5,411 bases of DNA, from positions 1 through 5,411 of the forward strand of contig JAITHS010000363.1 in assembly GCA_031279875.1 (NCBI GenBank), in the 5' to 3' direction. Source of the stretch: Tannerella sp. (GTDB lineage: Bacteria; Bacteroidota; Bacteroidia; Bacteroidales; Tannerellaceae). The notes under the pieces are model-generated. The model did no database searches and had not been told where the DNA came from. It worked only from the letters and a program-made list of their open reading frames with translations. The stretch's first letter is position 1. Each line of letters opens with the position of its first letter. Below are positions 4,517 through 5,411 of this stretch, in pieces. The translations under genes and the position numbers were made by a program.

Positions 4517-5411
4517 ATGAAACTATTTGATGTTTATCCTCTCTTTGATATTGAGATAGTTAACGGTAAAGGATGCCGTGTTACCGATGCCAACGGCAAC
4601 GAATACCTCGATTTTTACGGCGGACATGCCGTAATTTCTATCGGACACAGCCATCCCGACTATGTCGCCGCCATTATCGAACAGGTCAACAAACTCGGCT
4701 TTTATTCCAATTCGGTTATCAATAGCCTGCAACAACTGCTTGCTAATAAACTCGGTAAGGCGTCCGGCTATGACGACTACTCGCTGTTTCTCGTCAACAG
4801 CGGCGCCGAAGCCAACGAAAATGCCCTTAAATTAGCATCTTTTCATAACGGCAAACGTCGTGTGGTATCGTTCCGACACTCTTTTCATGGGCGTACATCT
4901 GCCGCTGTTCGCGTTACCGATAATCCGAAAATTATTGCTCCTATAAACGACACATTACCTGTTACTTACGTGATGCTCAACGACGCCGCCGCAGTAGAAG
5001 ACGAACTTCGCAAAGGCGACGTTTCATCGGTCATCATCGAAGGCATTCAGGGTGTCGGAGGCATTCAAATGCCTGATGATGAGTTTATTAAACGCCTGCG
5101 CTCACTGTGTACTCAATATCAAGCCGTTCTTATCTTCGACGAGATACAGTCGGGCTACGGTCGCAGTGGCAAGTTTTTTGCACACTCATACGCCGACATT
5201 CGCCCCGACATCATTACTGTTGCCAAAGGTATTGCTAACGGTTTTCCAATGAGCGGTATGCTGATAAGCCCTGTTTTTACGCCCGTTTACGGAATGTTGG
5301 GAACTACTTTCGGCGGAAATCATCTTGCCTGTGCCGCTGCTATCGCAGTGCTTGATATTATGGAAAAAGAACGTCTTGTGGATAATGCCGCCAAAGTCGG
5401 TGCTTATCTGA
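4517..5411 (+). CDS. argD: Acetylornithine/succinylornithine aminotransferase, 3' end cut by window edge
   Basis: There are 298 complete codons from the ATG at 4517; the family runs to roughly 370-400 residues, so the C-terminus is missing. It is a class III (fold type I) PLP aminotransferase that moves an amino group from glutamate to the acylated glutamate semialdehyde, giving N-acyl-ornithine in arginine synthesis. Bacteroidota such as Bacteroides fragilis use N-succinyl rather than N-acetyl intermediates, so the substrate here may be succinylated (inference). Motifs seen: YLDFYGGHAVISIGHSHP near the N-terminus; SGAEANENALKLA from residue 95, binding the cofactor phosphate; FHGRT at 123-127; FDEIQSGYGRSGKFF with Asp208 facing the PLP ring nitrogen; the Schiff-base Lys237 in AKGIANGFPMSG; and TFGGNHLACAA with Thr264 contacting PLP phosphate. 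The start fits the promoter and gives the MKLFDVYPLFDI opening usual in Bacteroidales. It has its own promoter and is transcribed separately from the ilvB-leuD cluster. Confidence 0.93.
   Translation, partial: MKLFDVYPLFDIEIVNGKGCRVTDANGNEYLDFYGGHAVISIGHSHPDYVAAIIEQVNKLGFYSNSVINSLQQLLANKLGKASGYDDYSLFLVNSGAEANENALKLASFHNGKRRVVSFRHSFHGRTSAAVRVTDNPKIIAPINDTLPVTYVMLNDAAAVEDELRKGDVSSVIIEGIQGVGGIQMPDDEFIKRLRSLCTQYQAVLIFDEIQSGYGRSGKFFAHSYADIRPDIITVAKGIANGFPMSGMLISPVFTPVYGMLGTTFGGNHLACAAAIAVLDIMEKERLVDNAAKVGAYL

Overview
The window looks like chromosomal DNA from a member of the Bacteroidota, probably Bacteroidales. Three intergenic promoters have the -33 TTTG and -7 TAnnTTTG form typical of that phylum. 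The genes lack Shine-Dalgarno sequences and have short A-rich leaders. The IlvB, LeuD and ArgD proteins read like Bacteroidales versions. I name no genus.

Layout, left to right. Positions 1-1089 (minus) carry the N-terminal 363 codons of a DUF262 (GmrSD N-terminal/ParB-like fold) protein that runs off the left edge. It is visibly more AT-rich than the biosynthetic genes. Positions 1090-1256 are a divergent promoter region with one promoter per direction, an 8-bp hairpin and a 19-bp tandem repeat that carries the -33 box of the rightward promoter. Rightward come smpB (1257-1727), ilvB (1727-3421) and leuD (3430-4038). They are packed with a 1-base overlap and an 8-base gap, so they are probably one operon ending in a strong hairpin at 4018-4056 whose left arm lies inside the leuD coding sequence.

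Positions 4039-4516 (478 bases) contain no gene I can support as protein-coding, but are not empty. A minus-strand promoter (4421-4451) faces a dense set of nested inverted repeats (4188-4328) that folds as a three-way junction, followed by a hairpin and a run of eight U (4165-4172). I call this a candidate ncRNA of about 250 nt, family not recognised. A second promoter, back to back with the first, drives argD (4517 to the right edge, 298 codons visible).

Functionally, ilvB and leuD belong to branched-chain amino acid synthesis (acetolactate formation; isopropylmalate isomerisation), argD to arginine synthesis, and smpB to ribosome rescue with tmRNA. Neither the IlvB regulatory partner (ilvN) nor the LeuD partner (leuC) is in the window, which is unusual for such adjacent genes. 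The most interesting item is the candidate structured RNA between leuD and argD, especially the competition between its closing stem and its terminator stem.
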